64,000 nucleotides of DNA from Misgurnus anguillicaudatus (GCF_027580225.2 NC_073342.2:16972001-17036000); one strand, 5' to 3'; shown: positions 1 through 11,643, counted from the first letter of the stretch. Translations and numbers: made by a program. The notes: generated from the sequence alone by a model not told the origin.

Positions 1-1690
1 GATCTCAATGTTAGCATATTTACGTGATCTTTGAAATTAAATATGAAATAACAGCACTATTTTTTCATATCTTACCTCAGATACCTGTACCATGACATGA
101 AAGCGTAAGGAAAAATAAAATATAAAAATTTCAGCACACCATTATCAGCTAAAATTCAAAAACTCTTATTGTAAGTAGAGTTCACGTTAGAATATAATCT
201 AAAATGTCTAAAGATTTTGAAAGGACACAGCAAGCCAACAGCTAAATACAATAAAGGGATCAATATAATCTAGTAGTAGTATGTTCTGGTTAGTGTAAAT
301 GTGCTGATAGCATGAGGGAATTTACTCATCTACTAAATGACCCACAGCAGCGTCACATGATCTACATCCTAGTGACCGTCAACATAATAGGCCAAGACCA
401 AAACACCAACACTACAACGTCAAGGTTAGCGTAGTACATATTTATCCTGCGTTTTCCCTCCAACACACGACACAGTCTGAGCGCGGGAGGACAAATAAAT
501 TCATAGATCGTTAAATGAACAAACAAACATCTATGGTCAACAAACACCAACTCTTGAATCACACACTATTCACTGCATTTGACAAGCATGTATTATGAGC
601 TTTATCAAATTTGATTATTTTGGTTTTTATGTTTGTCACATGCAGAAAGTTAACACTAAGTTGGTAACAAAATAACACATTTTCTATAATGAGGTATTCA
701 CCTTTCCTCCTGCACATGGAGACTGATGACATCAACAAATGAAAAAGAAACATCAATATTGTCAAGTTTTAAATGGTTTGACTTACTGGTAGCACTAATC
801 TGAATACAGATTATAAAAGTAAGGGCAGCACAATTATTCGAAAAACGAATCGGGATTACAAATACGGGTGAGACAATTACACAATCGCCAAAAGTCTCAA
901 TTACAGCTGTCCATCTGTGCTTATTTCTGTGCGTTTCGCCAGTATGTTTAAATTCAGAATCAGAGATTTTTTACTACTACTAGAGATTTTTTACGTTTTG
1001 GATTTTTTACTAACAACATAAATCCCATAATTATTTGTGATTTATATTTAATTATATTATTTAGTTTCAGATGTTTTGAATTTACCATGTAGCTGCTTGA
1101 CAGAAAGTTATGAAACATTTCAAAACGTCAATGTAAAATCTATTAACTCCACAATAATAACCGCAATTACAATATCAAGGTACATAATCATCGTAAAAGT
1201 AACTCAACTCTGCTGGACAATTTCAACTTAACAATCCAAACCAGAAGAATGAAATGGCCCCAAAAAGTGCAAAATAACCACTTTGTATTATAATTTGTGA
1301 CAGCTATTACTGTTTTAAATGATGTGCAACACATACAGTGGCAAAAAAAGTATGTGAACCCCTAGGAATGAACTGGTTTTCTACAGTGATTTGCCATAAA
1401 ATGTTATCTGATCCTCTTCTAGGTCACAACAATAAACAAACACGATGTGCATAGGCTCACAAGACATAATGGTTCCAGTTTCTTGTGTCTTTTTTGGAAA
1501 CACCCATTGGGCATTCGCTGTGATGGAGGAAAGTGTAGGTGAGCCCATGGACTAATTACTTTATTGAAAGCTTATTTTGTCAGAAGCTGGAAAACTGGAG
1601 TCCAATTAATAAAATGAGTTTAAATGTGTGGTTTAGTGCAACTTTGGTTGATATTAAGACACTCACACATTTTAAGATTGCTGTCCTTAA

Positions 1691-2296
1691 GGGCGCACTC
1701 ACATTATCCAAACCAAACCAAACCATGCCCCAGCGCGATTGTCACCCCTCCCTTCTCCCCCATGGTGCACGCACTCACACTGTACTTTTTATCGATCCGA
1801 GTCCGGGCGCGCTTTCGTCATTAAGATGCGTTTGTTTTGAAAAAAGCAGGAAGTAAAGCTCTCTCTTAACACTGGAACCCACCGTAATGATAAGTCTGTG
1901 TTTTTGACCGGGAGTCGTTTGGTGCGCGATTACAGACAGCCCTCTCACATGTCATCATATTGCTTAGTTGATCTGTCACATGTGCAGCTCGGACATTCAA
2001 GTAACCCCGCTGCGCGCATCAAAAGGTTTTTACGGCGGCAGATGAAGGTGAGTGGTCGCGCAACAGACGTCTTCACCTTTTGAATCGCGCTCAGGCGCGA
2101 TTGCGCTCACACCACAGCCTTCCGCGCTTGAGCCCAAGTGAACCGCGCTCCGGCCCACCTCTGCAACCCGGCCGCGGTGCGATTAACCAATCCGCGCCCG
2201 GGCGTGGAACAGAGCGATCACACTAGTCAAACAAACCAGGCTTTGGGGGTCAAACGCGCCCGAGCGCGGTTTGGTTTGGATAGTGTGAGTGCGCCC
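1691..2296. mobile_element. PIF/Harbinger-like miniature element nested in the Tc1 element
   Basis: The terminal inverted repeats read GGGCGCACTCACATTATCCA on the left and the near-exact reverse complement on the right (ending TGTGAGTGCGCCC). The trinucleotide TAA flanks both ends (1688-1690 and 2297-2299), matching the TWA duplications of PIF/Harbinger elements. The 606-bp interior is richer in G+C and CpG than its surroundings and has no transposase reading frame. The superfamily call rests on the 3-bp duplication only. Confidence 0.7.
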
Positions 2297-2309
2297 TAAG
2301 AAGCATCAG

Positions 2310-3108
2310 CTCTTCTGAACCATGCTCTTATAAAGATATCTGATCAAGAGATGTTGCACTCCATAAGGCTGAAAAGGGATACAAAACAATCTCAAAATGT
2401 TTAGACCTCCATCAGTCTACACTTAGACAAATTGTCTATAAATGCAGACAGTTAAATACTGTAGCTACCCTTCTTAGAAGTGGGCGCCCAGTCAAGATGA
2501 CTCCTAAGACACCATGCAGAATACTCAATGAAGTAAAGAAGAACCCACGAGTAACAGCTAAAGGCTTGAAGACATCATCGGAACGGGCACACAGCTCTTC
2601 TCCTGAGTCTACCATACGCAAGTCTTTGGACAGGCATGGTGTCTATGACAGTACACCACGGAGGAAGCCGCTGCTCTCCCGAAAAACATTGCTGTGAGCC
2701 TTAAGTTTGCAAAAGAGCACCTTGGCAAACCCCAGTGCTACTGGGAAAATATTTTATGGATTGATGAAACAAAAGTTGAATTTTTTGGGAAAATGGGCAC
2801 AGCTTACCAACATCAAAACATCATCCCAACAGTGAAGTATGGTGGAGGGAACATCATGATTTGGGCTTGCTTTGCTGCTTCATGGCCTGGACCACTTGCC
2901 ATCATCGAGGGTAAAATTAATTTAAAAGACCTCAAGAGAGCGGTTCACACCAGACATCCTACAAATGTGTCTGAGTTAAAGCGGTTTTGTAAAGGGGAAT
3001 GAGCAAAAATTGCTTCTGAACGATGCGCAGGTCTGATTCGGAACTACTGAAAGCGCTTGCTTGAAGTATTTGCTGCCAAATGAGGCTCAACAAGCTGTTA
3101 AATTCAAG
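2310..3108 (+). pseudogene. Tc1-type transposase remnant, internally deleted and frameshifted
   Basis: Fragments in two frames resemble Tc1 transposases: a helix-turn-helix/linker stretch from about 2497 (containing TPCRILNEVKKNPRVTAKGL) and a catalytic-core start from about 2694 (containing WIDETKVEFFGK and IPTVKYGGGNIMIWACFAAS). A one-base frameshift lies near 2685-2695. The first catalytic Asp (in IDETK) remains, but after IIEGKIN the sequence jumps to LKDLKRAVHTRHPTNVSEL, so the segment with the second Asp and the Glu of the DDE triad is missing. In-frame stops follow. No functional protein is possible. Confidence 0.88.
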
Positions 3109-3930
3109 GGTTCACTTACATTTTCCTCCAGCACTATGAATGTTTAATGGGGGTTCTCAAAAAAGACACAAGAAACTAGAATTATTTGTGTGTTGTCAGC
3201 TTATGCACATTGTGTTTGTCTTTTGTTGTGACCTAGAAGAGGATCAGATCACATTTCATGGCAAATCACAGTAGAAAACCAGTTTATTCCTAGGGGTTCA
3301 CATACTTTTTCTTGCCACTGTATATAATCATTAACATCTCTAAAAATGTGTTGTGGACCTAAAGCCTGGGATACATTGCATGATTTTTGGCTGTCCCAGA
3401 AGAAAGATTGCCATTGTGAAACAATCGTCACAATTTCTGTGGTCCTATATCATACAGTGAGAGAGGTTCAAAGACGGACATTTTCCCTGTCTTGCATCCA
3501 AAGATAGCCTACGCTAGTTTTCTGACAGTGTCAGAAATTCAGCATGATCAACGCTCAGTGTGTTTGCTGCTACGACCTGCGTACTGGTATTTGTTTACCA
3601 CTAGCGCATACTGGTGACGTTGCCTAATGTGTGATGCAGCCGTCGAAGCCTCCGTGTCATCATCGGACACATGCTTGTCGTACCAAAGTTTAAATGGTCC
3701 ATGTCGCATAGTGTGATACGTGTGTTAATGATCTTATAGGAGTGCAAAAATACTGCAGTGTATTCCAAACTTAAGCTGGTTTAAAGGGTCTAAACCAGTT
3801 GAACACAAGCTTGGCCAGACTGGGAAAATAGAATTGTACTTCATCCTGAATTAGTCTTTGAAAATATCGACATTTACGAAAAGGAGAAATAATTATTCAT
3901 TCTTTCAAATTGAAAAGGTGGAACATTTAC

Positions 3931-4088
3931 CCAGTTTTTCTTCTTTTTCTTGTTCTTGGCATCCAGCTCCAGGTTGCTGCCGATGCTGGAGTGGCTGGTG
4001 GCACTGGTCATGCTGGAGACGCTGTCTGAGGATGGCTGCCTGTGGATCTGCATGTCTCGCTGGGACTGAGGTGACCCGTTGACTGAAT
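3931..4088 (-). CDS. nav3: nav3 exon R (leftmost exon in the window)
   Basis: 158 nt, phase 1 in, phase 0 out. Acceptor TATCTATAG, donor GTAAATG. It encodes D-SVNGSPQSQRDMQIHR followed by QPSSDSVSSMTSATSHSSIG and a Lys-rich end SNLELDAKNKKKKKNW. Vertebrate NAV proteins share the S-D-S-V-S-S...SATSHSSIGS stretch and the basic KKKKKNW. The next exon would begin VNELRSSFKQAF and lies outside the window. Confidence 0.95.
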
Positions 4089-4154
4089 CTATAGATACTA
4101 AGAGAGTAAACGATAAAACCCTAATCAAATAATTTTATTTTATATACATAGTGC

Positions 4155-4754
4155 TGTTTTCTCGTCGAGATCCGGTCCTGAAAGCGTCAGCGTGACCTCA
4201 CGCAATACGTTATGACGTCAAGAGGTCACAGAGGACGAACGCGAAACTCCGCCCCAGTGTTTACAAGTGTGTTGAAAGAGGACCGTTCCGACGTTGCTGT
4301 ATGTGGAATGATACTAATTAATGTCTTTGTGTCAGTTTATTGTTTACAATGGTCCGCAAATGTGCGTTTTATATATGTAACACGTGACCTCCCTACGTCA
4401 CTACGCATTTACGTGAGGTTGCGCTGGACCGGATCTAGACGAGAAATTGTGGTTTAAAAGTGTATATTTTTATTTTTATTGTCAAAAATGACAATCGTTT
4501 CGCTAGATAAGAACCTTATGCCTCGTTTGGGATCGTTTATAGTCCTTTGAAACTCCGTTGAAAAAAACTGTTAAGTGTTAAGTTAAGTATTAATTGTTGG
4601 TGTCTATTAAAGTCCATTAAAATGAGAAAAATCCTGCAATGTTTTCCTCAAAAAACATAATTTCTTCTCGACTGAACAAAAAAAGACATCAACATTTTGG
4701 ATGACATGGTGGTGAGTAAATTATCTGGATTTCTCTTTTAAGAAAACTATTCCT
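4155..4754. mobile_element. Family A palindromic element, left arm missing
   Basis: It shares its core and right arm with the copies at 10412-11314, 37293-38105 and 54755-56513, including TCGTTTCGCTAGATAAGA and the terminal AAACTATTCCT followed by TTAA (4755-4758). The left arm present in the full copies is absent here, so the insertion is truncated. Confidence 0.8.
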
Positions 4755-4936
4755 TTAATATCTATAGATATCTTTAATACTGACTGAGTAAGGCCATGTC
4801 AAAGATTGAAATCAATGTTTAAGACTTTAGCCTGAATTTAACAGACAGGGTCACACATGAATTATTGTACAGTTTCATTAATCCAATGTGTAACTATAAA
4901 ATTTGCTGTATTATATAATTTCTCAGGATGTGTCAC

Positions 4937-5048
4937 CTTTACGGTTGGGGTCTGGCATGTTCATGACTCCATTGATGGTGGCTTGAGTCATTGTGTTCTG
5001 TTTCTTTAAGAGTTCAATGGTCTTTCTCAATTCATTCAGCTCTGCGTC
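4937..5048 (-). CDS. nav3: nav3 exon Q (coiled-coil)
   Basis: 112 nt, phase 0 in, phase 1 out. Acceptor ATTTGTAG, donor GTGACA. It encodes DAELNELRKTIELLKKQN followed by TMTQATINGVMNMPDPNRK. The first half has the heptad spacing of a coiled coil and continues that of exons O and P; human NAV3 has nearly the same ELNELRKTIELLKKQN. Confidence 0.95.
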
Positions 5049-5136
5049 CTACAAATGATTAGAGAGATATCAACACTCATATCAAACACACATCTATAGG
5101 GACTTCCCTATTACAAAAAAAATTATATATATATAT

Positions 5137-5542
5137 TAGGGATGCACGATATATTGCCCGACATATCGTTATCGGCCGATAACTGCTTATTTTTAATATT
5201 ATCGGTTATCGGTCTGATAGCAAAATTAGGCCGATAAATGAAAGGCAATAAATGATGGATTATTTTGGTTTGTTGAACCACTTCACTTGCTCATTGCTGG
5301 CCATGTGGAGTTTTGATTGGAGCTTTCTGTGACATAGCACGAAGATGACACGTGTTGCGGGCTTAAGAAGAGTATGCTAGTCTAGCGCAAAGACAAGATG
5401 TCCGCGGTCTGGGAGTTTTTCATTGTGAAAATAATATGAATATTTATCGGCCTATAGATATATATATCGGTTCTCGGCCCCCAAATATAAAGAGTTATCG
5501 GTTATCGGTATCGGCCAAAATTTCCATATCGGTGCATCCCTA
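5137..5542. mobile_element. hAT-type non-autonomous element
   Basis: The ends are TAGGGATGCACGATATAT on the left and CGGTGCATCCCTA on the right, imperfect inverted repeats typical of fish hAT derivatives. The interior is a set of inverted ATCGG / CCGAT motifs. The flanks (5129-5136 ATATATAT and 5543-5550 ATAGATAA) agree at 6 of 8 positions, a plausible degraded duplication in low-complexity DNA. Confidence 0.7.
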
Positions 5543-5584
5543 ATAGATAAATAAATAAATAAATAAATAAATAATAAATAAATA

Positions 5585-5658
<74 letters not shown>
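5543..5658. repeat. AAAT and AT microsatellite
   Basis: An (AAAT)n tract to about 5587 is followed by an uninterrupted (AT)n tract to 5658, directly beside the hAT-type element at 5137-5542. Confidence 0.97.
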
Positions 5659-5659
<1 letters not shown>

Positions 5660-5661
<2 letters not shown>

Positions 5662-6260
5662 GACATTTATAGTCAAATACATTATGAATGATATTTTAGG
5701 TTTACTTGCTATGAAAAAAAAATAAATGAAATTTGACTGCAACTACGCAATGTACAGTACGTAAAACCAAAAAAGGCCAATCACACAAAGGTGGCTTTTA
5801 TATAAAGATATCCTTATGATTATAGACTGTAAAGCTTGAAGTATAGCCTCGTTTTTATGCATATTTGCGGGTCTGCATACTTTGCGCGTGACAAAAATTT
5901 CGTCAAACAGAATAGTATGCACGAGTTTTTGTAACCACACATATTTTGTATATGTAGGTTGCGCATGTGCGTACATGAGAATGTAGTATGTTGCCCAGGA
6001 AATGCATTGCATTTTGTCGTAATGCGCATGCGTCAAATGTCTGTGAAAAACTATACTTTGCATGAATGTGCATTCTACCCTTCGCCTACACGTAAAAAAC
6101 AGACTATACTTCGGGCTTAACCCAGCTTAAAAAAATTTTTTTTATTCTAAAATGGTAAAACATGATTTATGTATAAACCCTATCCATGTTGAATAACTAC
6201 CCCAGATGTTTCCAAAGGGAGGTTTTGAGAGATGTAGCTCCCCAGCACACTCGCACTTAC
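5660..6260. other. Intron between exons Q and P, remaining part
   Basis: About 600 bases without a recognisable exon. The reading frames here have no similarity that I recognise; the stretch 5830-6110 contains CpG-bearing, inverted-looking words and may be an old transposon, but I cannot define ends. Confidence 0.5.
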
Positions 6261-6344
6261 CTTCTGTTCAGCTGTCATACTCAGACTCTGCAGTCGAATG
6301 GTCATGTTTCCTAAACTTTGTTCAAAAGCTGCCACAAGGTGAGC
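6261..6344 (-). CDS. nav3: nav3 exon P (coiled-coil)
   Basis: 84 nt, phase 0 in and out, so its skipping would keep the frame. Acceptor CATCTCCAG, donor GTAAGTG. It encodes AHLVAAFEQSLGNMTIRLQS followed by LSMTAEQK. This stretch separates NAV3 (AAFEQSLGNMTIRLQS) from NAV2 (AAFEKSLGNMTGRLQS) as I remember them, and is one of the best paralogue markers in the window. Confidence 0.96.
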
Positions 6345-6744
6345 CTGGAGATGCATACAAAATATTTTCACTCACAAGATAAATCACTTTTATATTCTAA
6401 GAACAGCCATACATGGACAAAGACTCAAAGTTATAGAATTAAACCAGATGCTGAGCAGTCAACTAAAGTATGATCATATTTCTAAAAAAAAGTGTCAGTA
6501 ATGTATCCCAGGGCGCCAACTATGTCTATGTGACCAGACTGTATGATAACATGTTGACGCATGAGATTTGGCATCTAAAGTATACAAAAGCAGATGTAAG
6601 CTTTATTTTCTTCACAAACAGAAAACGTAAAATATAAAAAAATCTATGTAGATAAATATATAAAAAAAATTAGTGCTGCAAACTAAGTGCTCTTCCACCA
6701 TACAATATAGTTCTCATTTTTTATCTGTTTAAAAAAATCACCAC

Positions 6745-6991
6745 ATTTTATTTTGTGCCACCATACTACTCATGTATCTCATGTCTTTAAATAGGAAAAA
6801 CATGGAAGTGTCTGGTGACTTCTAAATTCATCCCTGTTTGGATCCTAAGGAATGAATGGGGCTAGGCTAAATGCTAACACATTTATGAAGTGCTGTGCAA
6901 AGATGAAGTGTACGCATAAAAAATATATAGGTATTTATTCATTCCTCTAAGTTGAGGAAAAAAACAGTAAAATATTGAAAAACAGTGGTGT
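6745..6991. mobile_element. Family B element fragment (right half)
   Basis: Shares TTTTGTGCCACCATAC, AATGAATGGGGCTAGGCTAA and the end GTGGTGTTTTCCTTTAA with the fuller palindromic copies at 15787-16187, 40478-40915 and 48404-48824. The left arm is missing. Confidence 0.8.
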
Positions 6992-7479
6992 TTTCCTTTA
7001 AGAGGATGCCACTTTGTCCGTCAACATCTCTGTTGTTTGTCTGATGTGATGAATGTTAATAACAGACCGAGACAGATTTCCACTCCAGGAATGAGCAACA
7101 TGCTCACACACAAAAAAGCATATAATATACACTGTGCAACATGAGCCGATAATCAGGGAATCCAAGTTCTGGGTGATCTCCATCGGGAGACACAGGTTTG
7201 TGTTTGGACATGCTGTCTTTCAAACGGCAAATAACCCTCAATAAAGGTCTTTCAATGGGTTTACGTTCAAGTCAGGAAGCATTAAAGTGTGTGTTAAACT
7301 GCTGTTAAATATGTGTGTGTGTGTTAGACAAGACATCAAGACTTCAGACTTTGTTGTAAAGCCTGTATGTGAACCAACAGATGGATAGGGGCTTGTGGAT
7401 GTAACGATTCATTAGCATGTGATGGCTTGATACGGGCTGCCATGTTGGTGTGTATTGAGCAAATGATTCCTCTTAAACG

Positions 7480-8087
7480 TTTAAAAATACACAAAAAATA
7501 GCAAAACAACCTAGTTTTTAGACCAAAAATATAAAATTTAAGTGATTTTGTGCATAAAACAAGCAAAAAAATCTTTCTTGAATTTAGTGTTTAAGAGAAA
7601 TGTTTAAGTTTTTTTTGCCTACCCCATTGGCAGATTTTTTTGCTTGTTTTATGCACAAAATCACTTAAATTTGATATTTTTAGACTTATTTTATTGGGTC
7701 GTTTTGCTCATCAAGAAAAAGCATCTTAATTTAAGAAATTTTTAGATATTTTTACTGAAAACAAGACAAAAATACAAAGTTTTTTTTTCTGGAAAATATT
7801 TTTTTTGCAGTGTAAATTCTTTCTATATATAGTAAGTCATGTCAAAGATTTGATACATTTTGGTCTTAGAAAATCAAATATTTAACATTGCAGCACAAAT
7901 TAACCTTAATTTAATTTAAGAAATTTTTAGATATTTTTACTGAAAACAAGACAAAAATACTAAGTTTTTTTTTCTCGAAAATAATTTTTTTGCTGTGTAA
8001 ATTCTTTCTATATATAGTAAGTCATGTCAAAGATTTGATACATTTTGGTCTTAGAAAATCAAATATTTAACATTGCAGCACAAATGA
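7480..8087. repeat. Inverted and tandem repeats of a cyprinid-type miniature transposon
   Basis: The stretch CACTTAAATTT...TTTTTAGAC appears in opposite orientations at about 7500-7565 and 7640-7690, as expected for a hairpin element. A 185-bp unit then occurs twice in tandem (7726-7910 and 7911-8085), each copy holding AAGTCATGTCAAAGATTTGA and GAAAATCAAATATTTAACAT. The two copies differ at only a few positions, so the duplication is recent compared with the element. Confidence 0.85.
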
Positions 8088-8827
8088 ACCTCTCTATGCA
8101 TGGAAGCTGAGATTCTCCTGTTTTTATTGATTTTATTGATATTGATTGATTGAATTTATAGGACATTTCTTTGAAGTCTTGTAAAACAGGTTTTTATATT
8201 ATGTGCATGTCCAAAAAGCAGATAAAAAATCCATTAATTGTACCAGGTTGCATGCTGAATATGCATTCCACGCGCTGCCTGTCATATTCGTACTTTGAAA
8301 TTATCACGCATCAGCATCCAAAAACACGTTCCAGCTTTAAAATGTATTCAAAATAGGGTGGTTATCTTGTCAGAAGTTGAGCAACAAACAGATAAGCTGT
8401 TCCTGGAATTTTGGAAATGATGAAAAATATCTGCAAGAAATAAGAACCGGGCTACTGACCCGATTGTCGGTCGTGCAATATAATATTATGGTCAGTTTTT
8501 ATAAATTATATTAGAATTATCATGTGTTTCTGTGACTAAAGTGAACATGATAAGAGTTAATGTTTTAGGTATTTTTGCGCAGATAATAAAGTGTAGAGTC
8601 AATATCATCATTAATTTTAGAAGTTTTAATTCGTTATAAATAAAAGTTTGAGTATTGAATCTTAAAATTAGATTATGCGACTTTAGCTCAGGTTTCAGGG
8701 GCGGGGTCACAAATGCATTCTTCTACAGAGTGAAAAATACTTAAAAATAAAAAACCTGTCTTTATGCATTTCCATGAACCCAAAATGTTGTGTAAACAAT
8801 CAGCCAAACCGCATGTCATGTACTCAC

Positions 8828-8902
8828 ATTGGCACTGAGTTGCGTTGTAAGAGCTGAAACCTTCTCCTGAGAGGCGTCCAGTTCCCTGCGCAGCTTACGG
8901 AT
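8828..8902 (-). CDS. nav3: nav3 exon O (coiled-coil)
   Basis: 75 nt, phase 0 in and out. Acceptor TTTCTTTAG, donor GTGAGT. It encodes IRKLRRELDASQEKVSALTT followed by QLSAN, the start of the NAV coiled coil, nearly identical to human NAV3. Confidence 0.96.
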
Positions 8903-9209
8903 CTAAAGAAACGCACATTAAACTTCAAACACATGACTCTTGATGCTTACGTGAGACCACTTGTGTGGTTTCGCAAATAATAATTTGGTGAAGAAAAATA
9001 AGCCCTTGATCAGCACAAGGGAAATTTTGGTTAGAGACATAAAACACAGAGATTAAGGAATGGCAAGGACAGTTACTACCAAAGACCATCATGACAAACA
9101 GGGAATTTTCAAGGCTTTAAACAGAGCTACATCAAAGTGTGTTTATAATTACAAACCATATGGGAAAAGTAGCGCAGGGGTTGCTTACACGTTCCAATGT
9201 GCATCACAA

Positions 9210-9981
9210 TAGCCTCTTTCACACAGTAATTCTGGTAAATTACCATGAATTTACCAGAATGGATTTACCAGTAAATACAAAAATGTGCTGTTCACACATG
9301 CAGTGACGTTCCGTCTTTTTACCAGTAAGACATCATTCACACATCAGTATCAAAATACCGGTAAACTCGGAGAGAAAGCGGAAGTTACCTGTGGCGCGCG
9401 GCCGGCGAGCTCCGTCTGTGTCGTATTTGTAAACGGCGGGTTATGACTTAATATCCACGGTCCGTATTTTGTTGTTTTCACATCTGTGGCAAGCGGTCGC
9501 GAAGTTGCTCGTGACCAAACAACATAGCGTTAATCAGGCGGCGTCAAACGGATGCGCGTTTGCACGTAGGCTTCACAGATGGTGTGCTAAGGACGTCTGC
9601 AATTTGGCAATTAGATGGTAAGCTGTTTTAAACAACTTTGGTGAAGAAATGTGGATGTTTACTTCAGGTGTGCTCGACTTTTAAGCAACATGTGTGTGGA
9701 AACGTCCGTAAACAGTCTGGGGGAAACCGCGTCACCTGTATAAAAAACTGTCTGATTGGCCCGCCGATCTGTCAGCGCGGTCTGACGTCATCTAAATGCC
9801 GGTAATGCTATATTTTTCGTTCACACACAGCGCTTACCGGCAAATTACCGTTAATCTTACAACCTGTCTTACTGGTAAATTGGGAGCACTGATTTACCGG
9901 AAAGGTTCTGTTCACACATGACATGTTAACTGCAATTTACCAGTAAATTACCAGTAAAGACTGTATGTGTGAAAGGGACTA
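9210..9981. mobile_element. Inverted-repeat miniature element with GGTAAATTAC motifs
   Basis: The ends are inverted: TAGCCTCTTTCACACA on the left and GTGTGAAAGGGACTA on the right, with several further inverted copies of TTACCAGTAAAT / ATTTACCGG and CTGTTCACACATG inside. The central part is CpG-rich. No transposase frame. The superfamily is not determined. Confidence 0.75.
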
Positions 9982-10023
9982 ATAACAATTTATAATGAAT
10001 CAAATGAGGGATGGTGCTCTTAC

Positions 10024-10047
10024 CTCAGTCTGAGCCTTTTCTTCTGG
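10024..10047 (-). CDS. nav3: nav3 exon N, 24-nt microexon
   Basis: Eight codons, PEEKAQTE, phase 0 in and out, between acceptor CAACCACAG and donor GTAAGAGC. Human NAV3 has PEEKCQSE at this place, between the STSSVYST and IRKLRRELD stretches, so the exon is real despite its size. Being a multiple of three and very short, it can be skipped without a frame change. Confidence 0.92.
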
Positions 10048-10411
10048 CTGTGGTTGGGGAAAAACAAACGAAGTATAAATGGTTTGAATTAAAGTATTTG
10101 ATACTGTACACACAGTTTATTTTTATCTTTGCCACAGGCACCTTTGTGTTGCTCACTGGGAGTATTTTTAACTGCATTTTAAACAGAATTGCTCAATGGG
10201 GACTTTATGAAATCTAAGTCATTAGTTCTGCAATAGGTTTTGTAAAACAATGTGCATTGTGAAAGAGCTATATTATTCTTAAAAATTATTGATCTGTCAT
10301 GCACATGGACAATGATTTAATGAAGTTTACACTGCGGAAAAACAACAGAAATCATCACAGAAACTGTATTGGTTTCCAATAAAAAATACCATTAGGAATT
10401 TAATGGCTTCA

Positions 10412-11314
10412 AAGGATTAGTCCATTTTCTTAAAAAAATAAAATCCAGATAATTTACTCACCACCATGTCATCCAAAATGTTGATGTCTTTCTTTGTTCA
10501 GTCAAGAAGAAATTATGTTTTTTGAGGAAAACATTCCAGGATTTTTCTCATTTAAATGGACCCCAACACTTAACAGTTTTAATGCAGTTTAAAATTGCAG
10601 TTTCAAAGGACTCTAAACGATCTCAAACGAAGCATAAGGGTCTTATCTAGCGAAACGATTGTCATTTTTGGCATGAAAAATAAAAAAATATGCACTTTAA
10701 AACCACAACTTCTCGTCTATCTCCGGTCCTGTGATGCGCCAGCGTGACCTCACGCAGTACGTCATCACGTTAAGAGTTCACAGAGGACGTATGCGAAACT
10801 ACGGCGCAGTGTTTTCAAGTGTGGAGAAAGAGCACCGTTCCGACGTTGTTTTATGTGGAATGATACTAATTAATTCCTTTGTGTCAGTTTATGGTTTAAA
10901 ATTGTCCGCAAATGTGCGTTTCATATATATATAACACGTGACCTTTCCACAGCCTTACGCAATTACGTGAGGTCGAGCTGGCACGTCACATGACCAGAGA
11001 TAGATGAGAAGTTGTGGTTTAAAAGTGCGTATTTTTTATTTTTCTTATGACAATCGTTTTGCTAGATAAGACTCTTAGTCCTCATTTGGGATCGTTTAGA
11101 GTCCTTTGAAACTCTGTTGAAACTGCAATTTAAAACTGCATTAAAACTGTTACGTGTTGGGGTCCATTAAAGTCCTTTAAAATGAGAAAAATCCTGGAAC
11201 GTTTTCATCAAAAAACATAATTTCTTTTCTACTAAACAAAGAAAGACATCAACATTTTGGATGACATGATGGTGCGTAAATTATCTGGATTTTTTTTTTA
11301 AGAAAATGGACTAA
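10412..11314. mobile_element. Family A palindromic element, near full length
   Basis: Left end AAAGGATTAGTCCATTTTCT and right end AGAAAATGGACTAA are inverted; the arms of about 300 bp (TCCAGATAATTTACTCAC, GACATCAACATTTTGGATGA, CTAGCGAAACGATTGTCA) flank a core with CCAGCGTGACCTCACGCA. No transposase. Two intact arms make this the best local reference copy of the family. Confidence 0.88.
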
Positions 11315-11590
11315 ACATTTAAAAAAAAAATTAGTGTGTTTTGGGACCTTATTGTTTTTTTTGTTTTTTTAGCAGGACAGCAACTTTTCTCTAAACAGCA
11401 TTGCAATAATGATCATTGTTCCCAAAACTGCCACTGGCCCTTCCGTCCTACTTTAATTTGCTACTAACTTTATAATATCTCATGAACACCGATATAATCA
11501 CAAAAAAGTCTGATTATATTTAATTGACAGATATACAGTTTGTTTATAGGTTATTGTTAAAAATAATAATTAAACAAACCATTGACTTAC

Positions 11591-11643
11591 CGTAGAATAA
11601 ACTGAAGATGTGTTTGAGACCAAAGATAAAGAGGAACCATGAA
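11591..11643 (-). CDS. nav3: nav3 exon M
   Basis: 53 nt, phase 1 in, phase 0 out. Acceptor CATCCACAG, donor GTAAGTC. With the last base of exon L it encodes VHGSSLSLVSNTSSVYST, matching the vertebrate NAV stretch VHGSSLSLVSSTSSVYST. Confidence 0.96.

Larger units (their letters stand above)
1336..3320 (+). mobile_element. Tc1/mariner-type transposon, non-autonomous, carrying a nested element
   Basis: The ends are inverted repeats of about 200 bp: the left end begins CAGTGGCAAAAAAAGTATGTG and the reverse complement of the right end begins CAGTGGCAAGAAAAAGTATG. A TA dinucleotide flanks both sides (1334-1335 and 3321-3322), the target duplication of this superfamily. The interior holds a broken Tc1-type transposase and, at 1691-2296, an unrelated inserted element. 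It must have moved with a transposase supplied in trans or have decayed after insertion. Confidence 0.9.
1..3930. other. nav3 intron after exon R (incomplete)
   Basis: Noncoding DNA downstream of exon R on the gene strand. I searched it on the minus strand for the next NAV3 exon (the conserved stretch beginning VNELRSSFKQAF in vertebrates) and did not find it, so the gene continues beyond position 1. Bases 1336-3320 are a Tc1-type transposon. Bases 1-1335 and 3323-3930 are AT-rich with no feature I can support. Confidence 0.8.

Noticed and set aside
2694..3002. A functional Tc1 transposase
   Set aside because: Frameshift, internal deletion of two catalytic residues and later stops.
4212..4457. 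Recurring plus-strand frame (MTSRG-type, also near 10731, 37626 and 55679)
   Set aside because: It repeats because the core of the Family A element repeats; frames differ between copies and contain different breaks.
5452..5742. Minus-strand frame rich in Ile-Tyr
   Set aside because: Translation of the AT microsatellite and of a transposon edge.
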